DNA of 29,862 nucleotides, from positions 1 to 29,862 of the forward strand of contig JAILDR010000034.1 of the NCBI GenBank assembly GCA_024689285.1. Reading direction: 5' to 3'. Source of the DNA: Bacteroidales bacterium. Its GTDB lineage: Bacteria; Bacteroidota; Bacteroidia; Bacteroidales; F082. A program made the translations under genes and the position numbers. Shown one piece after another: positions 17,689 through 26,206 of the stretch. The number at the start of each line of letters is the position of its first letter. The first letter of the stretch is position 1. The notes under the pieces were generated by a model that saw only the letters and a program-made list of their open reading frames with translations, was not told the DNA's origin and did not search any database.

Positions 17689-17701
17689 AGGGGTGTCCCC
17701 T
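17689..17701. terminator. Short convergent hairpin between the HerA-like gene and pcm
   Basis: AGGGG (17689-17693), loop TGT, CCCCT (17697-17701), preceded by a run of A (17684-17689) and followed by TCTTATT. The stem is short but GC-rich, flanked by A on one side and T-rich sequence on the other, and placed in the 34-bp gap between two converging genes. It could serve both directions. Confidence 0.55.
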
Positions 17702-17714
17702 CTTATTAATCATT

Positions 17715-18380
17715 TTAATCATTCCCAATCTCTTTCAGCATCGGTACGAACTTGAATCCGCCAAACGATTCCTTTTTTAGTGTTCCATCATCCAATTTGG
17801 TGATTCTCATCATTATCTGACCATTTCCGTTGGGGCTGTCCGTCGGGATGACCATGATGGCGTTAGCTTTCATTTGGTCAATCAATGCCTTGGGAATAAT
17901 GGGCGCACCAGCTGTGATGATGATGCGGTCAAAGGGTGCGTAGGTGGGAAGACCCTCAAAACCGTCGCCCAAAAAAGTCTTCACCCGAAAGGGTAATAGC
18001 TCAAGTATTTCCTTGGTCTTGAAATAAAGGTTGCGTTGTCGCTCTATGCTGAATACCTTGGCACCCATCGCGGCCAGCACACAGGCCTGATAACCTGACC
18101 CCGTTCCTATTTCAAGAACTTTCATGCCTTTCTCCACTTGCAGGAGTTGCGTTTGGAAAGCCACGGTGTGCGGTTGCGAGATGGTTTGACCCGAGCCTAT
18201 GGGGAACGCCTGGTCTTGATAAGCCAATTCAACAAAAGAAGAGTCCAGAAATACATGACGCGGCACCACCCCGATGGCGGAAAGTACGGCCTCATCGGTG
18301 ATGTCTTTGGCGCGCAAGGTGTCGACAAGTTGTTTGCGAAGTCCCTTGTGGCGGTAGTTATCTTCCAAATAGGTGTTCAT
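17715..18380 (-). CDS. pcm: Protein-L-isoaspartate O-methyltransferase
   Basis: This 221-residue SAM-dependent enzyme repairs isoaspartyl residues in aged proteins. Family motifs are RHVFLDSSFVELAYQDQAFPIGSGQTISQPH (given in parts: VPRHVFL, YQDQAFPIG, GQTISQPHTVA), then SAM motif LEIGTGSGYQACVLA and DRIIITAGAPIIP. The C-terminal part is of normal length. The gene is single, convergent with the HerA-like ATPase and divergent from the oxidoreductase. A weak minus-strand -7-like box TAATTTCG (18385-18392) sits only 4 bp before the ATG and is not listed as a promoter. Confidence 0.95.
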   Translation of the reverse strand: MNTYLEDNYRHKGLRKQLVDTLRAKDITDEAVLSAIGVVPRHVFLDSSFVELAYQDQAFPIGSGQTISQPHTVAFQTQLLQVEKGMKVLEIGTGSGYQACVLAAMGAKVFSIERQRNLYFKTKEILELLPFRVKTFLGDGFEGLPTYAPFDRIIITAGAPIIPKALIDQMKANAIMVIPTDSPNGNGQIMMRITKLDDGTLKKESFGGFKFVPMLKEIGND

Positions 18381-18427
18381 GGCGCGAAATTACGCTAAAT
18401 TCCGATGCCACGGAACGATAAAAAAGC

Positions 18428-18435
18428 TATTTTTG
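18428..18435 (+). promoter_or_regulatory. Putative -7 box TATTTTTG for the Gfo/Idh/MocA operon
   Basis: This exact TAnnTTTG match lies 16 bp before the ATG at 18452 in the 71-bp divergent gap. No TTTG stands at -33. Confidence 0.5.
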
Positions 18436-18451
18436 CACAAATTTTTGAACC

Positions 18452-19438
18452 ATGCTGAAAATCGGAGTTTTGGGAGCAGGGCATCTGGGCAAGATACACC
18501 TCAACTGCATCAAACAAATTGTGAATTATGACTTGGTGGGTTTTTATGATCCTGTTGAGGAAACAGCCCGTCAGGTGGAGGAGGAGCTGCTAATAAAGAG
18601 TTACGATTCCATTGATTCGCTGATAGACATGGTGGACGTGGTTGACATCGTCACTCCGACGGTTCGCCATTTTGAGTGTGCCGCCAAAGCCTTGAGGAAG
18701 CGTAAGCATGTGTTTATTGAGAAACCCATAGTGGCCACGCCTGATGAAGCCAACGCTTTGAAAAAATTGGCCGATGAGGCCAGAGTAAAAGTGCAGGTAG
18801 GCCATGTGGAGCGTTTTAATCCTGCTTTTATTGCTGCGGAACCGTTCATCGGAGAGCCTTTGTTCATCGAGGCACATCGTTTGGCACAGTTCAACCCGCG
18901 AGGCACTGATGTCCCCGTCGTTCTTGACCTGATGGTGCACGATCTTGACATTTTGTTGACCATTGTGAAGTCGCCCATCACCAATATCAGTGCCAGTGGT
19001 GTCAGTATCGTAAGTCCGACACCCGACATCGCCAATGCCCGTATTGAGTTTGAGAACGGAACGGTGGCCAACCTCACCGCATCGCGTCTCTCCATGAAAT
19101 ACATGCGCAAAACACGCATCTTCCAACGTGATGCCTATATTACTGTTGACTTTCTTGATAAGAAAACAGAAATCTTCCGCATCAATGATACGATTGACGA
19201 CTCCAATCCCTTGTCGACGACCATCACTTTAGCCGATGGTTCGGAACGGCAGATTACTTTCGAAATGCCGGAGATACATCCCGTCAACGCTATCAAGACA
19301 GAATTGGAAAGCTTCTATGACGCTATTGTGCACAACACCATTCCAGCTGTCAATATTGACGACGGCATCAATGTCCTTAAGCTTGCCTACCGCATTCTTG
19401 AAGCTGTTGAAAACTCCATCGCCAAAGTCGAGAAATAA
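18452..19438 (+). CDS. Gfo/Idh/MocA family oxidoreductase
   Basis: The 328-residue NAD(P)-dependent enzyme has an N-terminal Rossmann motif GVLGAGHLGKIH (residues 5-16). The family signature EKP occurs in HVFIEKPIVAT and the catalytic-region motif HDLDI in LMVHDLDILLTI. GHVERFNPA is typical of the subgroup near UDP-sugar dehydrogenase/reductase enzymes. The substrate is not readable. The neighbouring lipoprotein and polyprenyl-phosphate sugar transferase genes on the same strand make a nucleotide-sugar or polysaccharide role likely, although family members near lpx genes also exist. Confidence 0.9.
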   Translation: MLKIGVLGAGHLGKIHLNCIKQIVNYDLVGFYDPVEETARQVEEELLIKSYDSIDSLIDMVDVVDIVTPTVRHFECAAKALRKRKHVFIEKPIVATPDEANALKKLADEARVKVQVGHVERFNPAFIAAEPFIGEPLFIEAHRLAQFNPRGTDVPVVLDLMVHDLDILLTIVKSPITNISASGVSIVSPTPDIANARIEFENGTVANLTASRLSMKYMRKTRIFQRDAYITVDFLDKKTEIFRINDTIDDSNPLSTTITLADGSERQITFEMPEIHPVNAIKTELESFYDAIVHNTIPAVNIDDGINVLKLAYRILEAVENSIAKVEK

Positions 19439-19495
19439 TTCGTAGACCTGACAATAAATAACAATCCTTTTCGTTTCGCTAAAAACTCATCCATT

Positions 19496-20455
19496 ATGAC
19501 AAGATTCTTATCCCGTTGCATTATGTTTTTGGCCTTCATTCTTGCTATTGGCCTTTCATCATGCAAAAAGTTCCCGTCGCAGTCGGTGCCGGCCTATATT
19601 CACATCGAGTCCATGTCTGTTGACTGTGACTTTGACACATACGGTGACAATACATCCAGTATTACCGACGCTTGGGTTTACGTTGACGACCAAATTATTG
19701 GATGCTATGAGCTGCCCGCCACGTTCCCCATTCTTGAGAAGGGACCACACAAGATTGCCGTCTACGGTGGCATTTGCGAAAACGGCAGAGGGAGTGCCCG
19801 TGGACCTTATCCGTTTTATATGCCGGCGATTTATAATAATCTGAATCTCGTTGAGGACAGCATCATCAATCTTAATCCAGTTCTCACGTATTATCCTATC
19901 AATAAAGGCGTAAGTAAGGAAGGAGCCTGGTATGAGGATTTCGAATACTCCAACTCGCTGATACGTATGTCCCAAAGTGATGTGAGTGCAGAAAGCATTG
20001 GATGTTCCGAGGATAGTCATGTGTTTCTGCATGAGCCGCATTCCTACCGATCGGGTAGAATCCAACTCCCGCCCGACTCGCTCGATTTCTATTTAGCCTC
20101 GGCTTCGGAAATGAAGTTCCATAAGGATTATTTGGACTTTTGCCTCCTTGAGATGGATTACAATTGCAACGATACTTTCTTTGTCGGGTTGCTTACTCTT
20201 GAGGATTATACCATCTCCACCCATCCTTTGGTGAAGGTGGTGCCTACTGACAAGGAAAACGACCGCCCCAGCGTGTGGAAGAAAATGTATGTCAACCTTG
20301 GCCCTTATATGAACGAGCACGTTAATGCCGATTATTTCAAGGTGTTTTTTACTTCTAATCTGCATACTGGATACGAATCTTATTCATACCAACCTATCAG
20401 CGAAAACCGCTATTTCTATTTGGATAACCTTAAAGTGTTCTACCGCCCGAGATGA
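19496..20455 (+). CDS. Lipoprotein of unknown function
   Basis: The 319-residue protein carries a lipoprotein signal: MTRFLSRC, a hydrophobic core, then lipobox LSSC with Cys23 followed by KK. The mature part begins FPSQSVPAYIHIESMSVDCDF and has a beta-rich look with many Tyr, Asp and Pro. The segment WVYVDDQIIGCYELPATFP followed by a KGPHKIAVYGGI motif recalls carbohydrate-binding or PEGA-like beta-sandwich folds, but I do not recognise the family. Its stop codon overlaps the ATG of the sugar transferase by 4 nt (20452-20455), implying translational coupling and a linked role at the envelope. Confidence 0.8.
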   Translation: MTRFLSRCIMFLAFILAIGLSSCKKFPSQSVPAYIHIESMSVDCDFDTYGDNTSSITDAWVYVDDQIIGCYELPATFPILEKGPHKIAVYGGICENGRGSARGPYPFYMPAIYNNLNLVEDSIINLNPVLTYYPINKGVSKEGAWYEDFEYSNSLIRMSQSDVSAESIGCSEDSHVFLHEPHSYRSGRIQLPPDSLDFYLASASEMKFHKDYLDFCLLEMDYNCNDTFFVGLLTLEDYTISTHPLVKVVPTDKENDRPSVWKKMYVNLGPYMNEHVNADYFKVFFTSNLHTGYESYSYQPISENRYFYLDNLKVFYRPR

Positions 20456-21870
20456 ACAAGAAGAAACTGACAAGGATTTATTTCTTTACCGATTGGTTGA
20501 CCTCCATGCTCGCGTGGACTCTTTTTTATTTTTTCCGAAAAGCCCACGAAGACCTTTATATCAACTATCTTGACCGTATTACGCATTCTTTCGTCACCCC
20601 GAGCTTTTGGGTAGGTGTCGCTGTCATCCCCATCTGTTGGCTGGTTCTCCATGCTGTGACGGGAGCATACGAGAAGGTGTATTTCAAGTCGCGTCTGAAG
20701 GAACTCGGCCAGACTTTCTTTATTACCCTTTTGGGTGTGGTCATTTTGTTCTTCGTGGTCATTCTTGACGATGAAGTGGCAAGCTATAAATCCTATTATC
20801 AGTCGTTTATTGCTTTGTTTACTATCCAATTCGTCCTGACATACATTCCCCGTGTCGTCATTACCACAACCGTCATCAAGCACATCAGACAAAAAAAGAT
20901 AGGATTCAATACGCTCATAGTTGGCAGCAACGATAATGCTTTAGCCATCTATAAGGAGATTGAGGATGAAGTGAAGCCCTCGGGACGCCGGATGATAGGT
21001 TTCGTCAACGTATATGACCAGTCGAGTTATAAGTTGGCGGATTATCTGCCGCGTCTCGGAACTTATCACGACATCGAGAGAATTGTAAAGGAAAACGAGG
21101 TGGAAGAGGTTATCATCGCTATTGAACGTTCGGAGACCCAGGCGATGAATGTCTTGCTTTCTGTGGCCGACCAGACCAATGTGAAAATTATCCCAGCTAT
21201 GCAAGACCTCGTGTTTGGCACCATTAAACAGTCAGCCATCTGGCAAGCACCCTTGGTGCAGGTCACACCTGAGCTGATGCCTGTGTGGCAGAGAGTCGTC
21301 AAACGTGCTTTTGACGTTGTTGCCTCTGTTGTGGCATTGGTTGTCCTTTCGCCGGTCTTTCTTGCCTGTGCCATCATTGTGAAGGCAACCTCCAAAGGTC
21401 CTGTGTTTTATGTGCAGGAGCGTATTGGCAAAGGTGGTAAACCCTTTAGGATGGCTAAATTCCGCAGTATGAAGGTCGATGCCGAGTCGAGTGGTACGCC
21501 GCAACTATCAAGCGACGACGACCCTCGTATCACCAAATTTGGCAAGTTTATGCGTAAGGTGCGTTTGGATGAGATTCCGCAGTTCTGGACTGTGTTGAAA
21601 GGCGATATGTCTTTGGTGGGCTACCGCCCTGAAAGGCAGTATTTCATCGAAAAGATAGAGGAGCGGGCTCCTTATTATCGTCTCTTGCTGATGGTGAAGC
21701 CTGGCATCACTAGTTGGGGCGAGGTGAAATACGGCTATGCCGAAAACGTTGATGAGATGGTGGAGCGGTTGAAATATGATATACTTTATATCGAGAATGT
21801 CAGCCTTGCATTGGATATCAAGATTTTGATTTATACGGTCTTGATTGTCATACAAGGTCGAGGGAAATAA
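20452..21870 (+). CDS. Polyprenyl-phosphate sugar phosphotransferase (WcaJ/WbaP-like)
   Basis: The 472-residue membrane enzyme is an initiating transferase that moves a sugar-1-phosphate from a nucleotide sugar to undecaprenyl phosphate. Four TM helices occupy the first ~145 residues. A soluble Rossmann-like domain follows (FNTLIVGSNDNALAIYKEI). A fifth, membrane-associated helix (about 285-305, FDVVASVVALVVLSPVFL) leads into the C-terminal bacterial sugar transferase domain. Its motifs are GPVFYVQERIGKGGKPF, MAKFRSM, DDDPRITKFGKFMRKVRLDE (as DDPRITKFG and RLDEIPQFW) and GDMSLVGYRPER, then VKPGITSWGEV. The sugar is not predictable. It closes the operon with the lipoprotein and oxidoreductase, and converges on the DUF4294 gene with a 4-bp gap. 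Confidence 0.94.
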   Translation: MNKKKLTRIYFFTDWLTSMLAWTLFYFFRKAHEDLYINYLDRITHSFVTPSFWVGVAVIPICWLVLHAVTGAYEKVYFKSRLKELGQTFFITLLGVVILFFVVILDDEVASYKSYYQSFIALFTIQFVLTYIPRVVITTTVIKHIRQKKIGFNTLIVGSNDNALAIYKEIEDEVKPSGRRMIGFVNVYDQSSYKLADYLPRLGTYHDIERIVKENEVEEVIIAIERSETQAMNVLLSVADQTNVKIIPAMQDLVFGTIKQSAIWQAPLVQVTPELMPVWQRVVKRAFDVVASVVALVVLSPVFLACAIIVKATSKGPVFYVQERIGKGGKPFRMAKFRSMKVDAESSGTPQLSSDDDPRITKFGKFMRKVRLDEIPQFWTVLKGDMSLVGYRPERQYFIEKIEERAPYYRLLLMVKPGITSWGEVKYGYAENVDEMVERLKYDILYIENVSLALDIKILIYTVLIVIQGRGK

Positions 21871-21874
21871 CACT

Positions 21875-22555
21875 TCAGATTACCCCGCGTTCCAGCAATG
21901 TCATGATGGTTTCTATGTCGTCGTCTTCGGGATTGGTGTGCGGGTCGTATTGCGATTTCAGGTCGTAGCCCCACAGTTTAGCGAATCCTTGATAGAAGAA
22001 GGCACAGAATTTTCCACGGAGTTCTTGAACGACTTGATAGCTGGTGTGGCTTGTCTCGCGGTCGATAAGGCGGATGAGGATGGCACCTTGCGAGAAGGTC
22101 ATGTTCTTCAAGTCTTGGGTGTATTGTGCCGTTATTTCCTTTTCGGCTTCTTTCATCATGCGGCGACGCTCGGCGGCGTTGGGAATGCTGGCCAGTATCG
22201 AGTCAAATTCTTGCATCTTGGCACCGGCCAGTTTCGCATACGGGAACACTTTCTTCACATTGCTGGCCAAACGTCGGCCTTTTTGCGTGTCGGTGATTTG
22301 CAGGTAGCGTTGCATCAAGTCGATGTCTAAGTCGGGAAGCATGACCATCAGCAAGGTGTCGCCGTTCTCCTGAATTTTGCCGTAGACAACGTTAGGCTTG
22401 GCTTGTTCAGAGGAGAAGTTCACCACAGCGGATTTTGGCTGTTCCTCCACACTCTTTTTGAAGGTGACGGTCAGTTTTGGGGATTTGTTTATCACTTGTG
22501 AGAATCCTGTGAGGGTCATCAGGACAATCAATGCCGTCAATGCTGTTCTTTTCAT
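21875..22555 (-). CDS. Exported DUF4294 protein
   Basis: The protein has 226 residues. ATG 22555 was chosen because it begins a signal peptide (MKRTALTALIVLMTLTGFSQ); the frame is open upstream towards clpX but encodes no leader. The body is alpha-helical with the motif LASNVKKVFPYAKLAGAKMQEFD, AERRRMMKEAEKEITAQYTQDLKNMTFSQG in pieces, and GFAKLWGYDLKSQYDP. I recognise this as the Bacteroidetes DUF4294 family, of unknown function. The acidic end EDDDIETIMTLLERG is also typical. It follows clpX by 61 bp. Confidence 0.8.
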   Translation of the reverse strand: MKRTALTALIVLMTLTGFSQVINKSPKLTVTFKKSVEEQPKSAVVNFSSEQAKPNVVYGKIQENGDTLLMVMLPDLDIDLMQRYLQITDTQKGRRLASNVKKVFPYAKLAGAKMQEFDSILASIPNAAERRRMMKEAEKEITAQYTQDLKNMTFSQGAILIRLIDRETSHTSYQVVQELRGKFCAFFYQGFAKLWGYDLKSQYDPHTNPEDDDIETIMTLLERGVI

Positions 22556-22616
22556 GACTTTTTCTTGTTTATGGTTGACACTCTCTACCTTGCAAGTATT
22601 GTGCCAAAAAACAAGA

Positions 22617-23855
22617 TTAGTCGCCTGCATGTAATTTCTTTAGTCTCGATTTCTCGAGTTTGGCTTCGGCATAAGCTTGGTCAATAACCAGTTCTTTCGT
22701 GTTGGTGTCGGACGGCAACTCAAACATGGCATCGTTCAGGATGGCTTCCAAGATGGAACGCAGTCCGCGCGCGCCTACCTTGAACTCGATGGCTTTCTCC
22801 ACCACGAAATCCAACGCCTCATCCTTGATGACTAAGTTGATATGGTCCATAGCGAAGAGTTTCTGGAACTGTCTTACCAAAGCGTTTTTCGGTTCAATCA
22901 GGATGCGTTTCAAGGCTTCCTTGTCCAAAGGATTGAGGTGCGTGATGATGGGCAAACGTCCTACGATTTCAGGAATCAGGCCAAACTTCTTGAGGTCGGC
23001 AGGCGAGAGGTACTGCAACATGTTGTTCTTGTCAACGGCCTCGTTGCCGCCATTGCCGTAGCCAATGACGTTGGTGCGTTTGCGAGCGGCGATGATGCGT
23101 TCGATGCCGTCGAATGCTCCCCCAGCAATGAAAAGGATGTCCTTTGTGTTGACTGCCACCATAGGCTGCTCGGGGTGTTTGCGTCCGCCCTTGGGCGGCA
23201 CGTTGACGATGGAGCCTTCCAACAGTTTCAGCATTGCTTGCTGCACACCTTCGCCCGACACGTCGCGGGTGATGCTGGGATTGTCGCTTTTTCTTGCAAT
23301 CTTGTCGATTTCGTCGATGAAGACGATGCCTCTTTCCGCTGACGGCACATCGTAATCAGCTGCCTGCAGCAGTTTGACAAGGATGTTCTCCACGTCTTCG
23401 CCCACGTAGCCCGCTTCGGTGAGGACGGTGGCATCGGCGATGGCGAAAGGCACGTTGAGCATTTTGGCGATGGTTCGGGCCAGCAGGGTCTTGCCTGTGC
23501 CGGTCTCACCCACGAGGATGATGTTGGATTTCTCAATCTCCACCTCATCGGAGGCCACTTTCTGACTGATTCGTTTGTAGTGGTTATATACCGCTACGGC
23601 AAGGGTGCGTTTGGCTTCATCCTGACCGATGACATATTGGTCGAGGAAAGCCTTGATTTCCATGGGCTTTTTCAAAGTCATGCCCATGGGGTCGACGTTA
23701 AATCCTCGGTCAGAATGGCCAAACTGCTCTATTACGATAGCATGGGCTTGCTCGGCGCAACTGTCGCATATTTCGGCATCAAGGCCTTGTATCATTAGTC
23801 GCACTTGCGTATCTTTCTTACCGCAAAATGCACAAACTCCCTGCTTTCTTGCCAT
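22617..23855 (-). CDS. clpX: ATP-dependent Clp protease ATP-binding subunit ClpX
   Basis: This 412-residue AAA+ unfoldase feeds substrates to ClpP. The N-terminal zinc finger has Cys8, Cys11, Cys30 and Cys33 (CAFC and ICDSC). The Walker A motif GETGTGKT is at residues 116-123. [21 protein letters not shown] holds the pore loop, Walker B is [10 protein letters not shown], and sensor and C-terminal segments [12 protein letters not shown] and [13 protein letters not shown] follow. Length is typical. The gene begins 3 bp after the clpP stop, so the pair forms one transcript. Confidence 0.97.
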   Translation of the reverse strand: MARKQGVCAFCGKKDTQVRLMIQGLDAEICDSCAEQAHAIVIEQFGHSDRGFNVDPMGMTLKKPMEIKAFLDQYVIGQDEAKRTLAVAVYNHYKRISQKVASDEVEIEKSNIILVGETGTGKTLLARTIAKMLNVPFAIADATVLTEAGYVGEDVENILVKLLQAADYDVPSAERGIVFIDEIDKIARKSDNPSITRDVSGEGVQQAMLKLLEGSIVNVPPKGGRKHPEQPMVAVNTKDILFIAGGAFDGIERIIAARKRTNVIGYGNGGNEAVDKNNMLQYLSPADLKKFGLIPEIVGRLPIITHLNPLDKEALKRILIEPKNALVRQFQKLFAMDHINLVIKDEALDFVVEKAIEFKVGARGLRSILEAILNDAMFELPSDTNTKELVIDQAYAEAKLEKSRLKKLHAGD

Positions 23856-23858
23856 TGT

Positions 23859-24542
23859 TTAGGCTTTTTTGATAAGTATTTCGTCAATCATGCCGTAGGC
23901 TTTGGCTTCCTCGGCGGTCATCCAATAGTCGCGGTCGCTGTCGGCCCACACTTTGTCATAGCTCTGGCCTGAATGCTTGGCGATGATTTCGTACAGCTCT
24001 TTTTTCAGCTTCTGAATTTCGCGGGCTGTGATTTCAATCTCGGTAGCCTGACCTTCAACACCACCCATAGGCTGGTGGATCATGATGCGTGAGTGGGGCA
24101 GGGCAGAACGTTTTCCTGTTGTTCCGGCGCACATCAGCACAGCAGCCATCGAAGCGGCCATACCCGTGCAAATGGTGGCTACATCGGGGCTGATGAACTG
24201 CATGGTGTCGTAGATGCCCAAACCGGCATAGACGCTGCCACCGGGCGAGTTGAGGTAAATCTGGATGTCGCGCTTCGAGTCGGTCGACTCGAGGAAGAGC
24301 AACTGCGCTTGGATGATGTTGGCCACATAGTCGTCGATGGCGGTGCCGAGGAAGATAATGCGGTCCATCATCAAGCGGCTGAACACGTCCATCTGTGCCA
24401 CGTTGAGCTGGCGCTCTTCGATGACGGTGGGGCTGATGTAGCCGCTGTTGTTGACCTTGGAAATGTATTGCTCAAGTCCGAGGGTGTTTATTCCGGCGTG
24501 CCTGGTGGCGTATTTGAAGAACTCGTTGTTCATGGTTGTCAT
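23859..24542 (-). CDS. clpP: ATP-dependent Clp protease proteolytic subunit ClpP
   Basis: This 227-residue serine peptidase forms the barrel of the Clp protease. The catalytic triad is Ser131 (GMAASMAAVLM), His156 (MIHQPMGG) and Asp205 (SDRDYWM), with the same 25- and 49-residue spacings as E. coli ClpP. The N-terminus is longer than the mature enzyme and may be processed. The ATG at 24542 overlaps the last base of the tig stop (TAATG); a second ATG three codons on (24533) is an alternative. Confidence 0.97.
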   Translation of the reverse strand: MTTMNNEFFKYATRHAGINTLGLEQYISKVNNSGYISPTVIEERQLNVAQMDVFSRLMMDRIIFLGTAIDDYVANIIQAQLLFLESTDSKRDIQIYLNSPGGSVYAGLGIYDTMQFISPDVATICTGMAASMAAVLMCAGTTGKRSALPHSRIMIHQPMGGVEGQATEIEITAREIQKLKKELYEIIAKHSGQSYDKVWADSDRDYWMTAEEAKAYGMIDEILIKKA

Positions 24543-25897
24543 TATTTCTTTCTGTCTTCTTCAAGTTTCTTCATGAAGTCTTTGTAATTGGTCTCGGCGA
24601 AATTGATGTTCATCTTGCCTTTCAGGAAGGTGGTCATCTTGATGTCGGCCAGTTGGTTCTTCAGGTAGTCCACTTGTTGTGGATCCTTGAGATAGTTGGC
24701 GGCAATCTTGTCGAGATTGGGCTTCATGTCGTCTTCAAGGGTCTCATAGTCGATGCCGGGGAAGATTTGCTTCAGCACGAAGTTCTTCAGTTCCTCGTCG
24801 GTGACGATGAGCTCGGGGTTGGCAGAGGCGATGCTGTCTTCGATGAGCTGCCAGCGCAAACCCTTAACATAGTCGCTTTCGTAGTTTTTCTCCACATCTT
24901 CGGCACTAATCTTGCCTTGGCTGTTCTCCACAATCCAGCGTTTCAGGAAAGCGTCGGGCAGGTCGAACCTGACGGCGGCTACCAGTTCGTCAATCATCTT
25001 GTTGAAGAGGATGGGGTCGGTTTCGGCCGCAAACTGCTTCTCCATCTCGCCCTTGACGGCTTGCTTGAAGGCATCAAGGTCCTTGATGTCGTCTTTGGGG
25101 AATATTTTCTTGAAGAACTCTTCGTCCAGTTCAGGCTTCTCGTTGCGGATGGCATCGTCGATGATGATGTTGAAATCGGAAGCGGCGGGTGCGTCTTGAC
25201 CCAACACCTTGGCTGCTTCTTCTTCCGAGCCAAACACTTTGGCAAAGTTGACAATAAACTCTGAGCCCACTTCCTTGTCGATGAATTTCTTCCTTTGGGT
25301 CTTGTTCTTGATTTGACTCATGTTGAAGAAGAGGCCGTCTTTCTGGAAGCCGTCTTCCACTTCCTTGCCGTCTTTGGCCTCACGGATTTTCAGCTCGATG
25401 CGGTCGTCCTCGCCCACAGTCTCAGGATGTGATGTGTTGGGGTTGCGCTCAACGAGGTCGTCAATGGCGCGTTGGATGTCTTCCTCCTCGGGAACGATGT
25501 GGTAGAAGTCAACCATCGTGTTGGTGTAGTCGATGTTGATTTCAGGGCGCAGGGCGGCTTCAAAGCAGAAGTCCATTTGGTCTTGATGCTCAATGTCGTT
25601 GGGCTGCTGGTTCTCAAGGTCGCTCAGGGGATAACCGATGATGTTGAGCTTGTTGTCGACGATATGCTTGTTGAGGCTGTCGGAAACGAGGGTGTTCAGC
25701 ACCTCCATTTTCGCGCTTGTGCCATACATTTTCTTGATCATGCCCATCGGCACCATGCCCGCACGGAATCCGGGCACATTGGCTCTTTGGCGCAGTTGAT
25801 GCAGAGACTTGTTGAGTTTTTCTTCGTAGTCAGCTTTCTCGATGCTGATTTTGATGGAGACGAGGTTGTCTCCCTTTGCTGTTTGAGTGATATTCAT
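24542..25897 (-). CDS. tig: Trigger factor
   Basis: The 451-residue ribosome-bound chaperone has an N-terminal ribosome-binding domain (about 1-115) with signature GFRAGMVPMGMIKKMYG, close to the usual GFRxGKxP. A middle segment (about 150-240) should be the FKBP-type PPIase domain but lacks the usual MIPGFE-GxxG motif, reading FNMSQIKNKTQRKKF instead. The alpha-helical C-terminal arms (about 250-451) are normal. It is probably an active chaperone without prolyl isomerase activity. It heads tig-clpP-clpX, and lies 28 bp after tRNA-Leu. Confidence 0.93.
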   Translation of the reverse strand: MNITQTAKGDNLVSIKISIEKADYEEKLNKSLHQLRQRANVPGFRAGMVPMGMIKKMYGTSAKMEVLNTLVSDSLNKHIVDNKLNIIGYPLSDLENQQPNDIEHQDQMDFCFEAALRPEINIDYTNTMVDFYHIVPEEEDIQRAIDDLVERNPNTSHPETVGEDDRIELKIREAKDGKEVEDGFQKDGLFFNMSQIKNKTQRKKFIDKEVGSEFIVNFAKVFGSEEEAAKVLGQDAPAASDFNIIIDDAIRNEKPELDEEFFKKIFPKDDIKDLDAFKQAVKGEMEKQFAAETDPILFNKMIDELVAAVRFDLPDAFLKRWIVENSQGKISAEDVEKNYESDYVKGLRWQLIEDSIASANPELIVTDEELKNFVLKQIFPGIDYETLEDDMKPNLDKIAANYLKDPQQVDYLKNQLADIKMTTFLKGKMNINFAETNYKDFMKKLEEDRKK

Positions 25898-25925
25898 CTT
25901 TAGTTCTTTGTTTTTCTGTTGCTTG

Positions 25926-26007
25926 TGCGGATGAAGGGACTCGAACCCTTACTTCTCTCGAAACTAGATCCTAAGTCTAGCGCGTCTACCAATTCCGCCA
26001 CACCCGC
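25926..26007 (-). tRNA. tRNA-Leu (anticodon UAG)
   Basis: On the minus strand the 82-nt gene folds as a class II tRNA. The acceptor stem GCGGGTG pairs with CATCCGC (one G-U). The D-arm reads TGGCGGAATTGGTAGACGCG. The anticodon stem CTAGA/TCTAG frames the loop CTTAGGA with anticodon TAG. A long variable arm (TTTCGAGAGAAGT) marks Leu, and the T-arm AAGGG-TTCGAGT-CCCTT is normal. The discriminator is A and CCA is not encoded. A TATCTTTG box lies upstream at 26033-26040, and tig starts 28 bp downstream. Confidence 0.96.
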
Positions 26008-26032
26008 AAGGTGTCCGTGGATTTTGAGGGCG

Positions 26033-26040
26033 CAAAGATA
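26033..26040 (-). promoter_or_regulatory. Putative -7 box TATCTTTG for tRNA-Leu (and probably tig-clpP-clpX)
   Basis: The minus strand reads TATCTTTG, an exact TAnnTTTG match, 25 bp before the tRNA 5' end. No second such box is seen in the 28 bp between the tRNA and tig, so this promoter may serve both. Confidence 0.6.
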
Positions 26041-26059
26041 CAACTTTTTTTCATTCCTT

Positions 26060-26206
26060 TCCTTTTTGGGGTGAAAAAACCCCAAGGGGGACGGAGGACG
26101 GAGGACAGAGGACTTAAGACGGGGGACTGCGGGACGCGGGACCTCAGCGCTTCGCGCTTCCCCCTCTGAGAGGGGGGTAGGGGGGAGTTTTTTCGCCCCC
26201 GAGGGG
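26060..26206. repeat. G/C-rich block of 7-bp repeats and hairpins (noncoding)
   Basis: This block holds TTGGGGT/ACCCCAA arms (26066-26072 and 26079-26085, 6-nt loop) and three 7-bp direct repeats GGAGGAC, GGAGGAC, AGAGGAC (26093-26113). Looser GGGAC repeats follow (to about 26141). Next come the hairpin AGCGC-TTC-GCGCT (26146-26158) and the 8-bp near-perfect palindrome CCCCCTCT-G-AGAGGGGG (26160-26176), then G-runs. It resembles intergenic filler elements seen repeatedly in Bacteroidetes genomes. No gene is supported here. Confidence 0.6.

Noticed and set aside
24536..25264. 242-codon plus-strand frame opposite tig
   Set aside because: It is antisense to trigger factor, Val/Leu-rich by codon mirroring, with no recognisable family.
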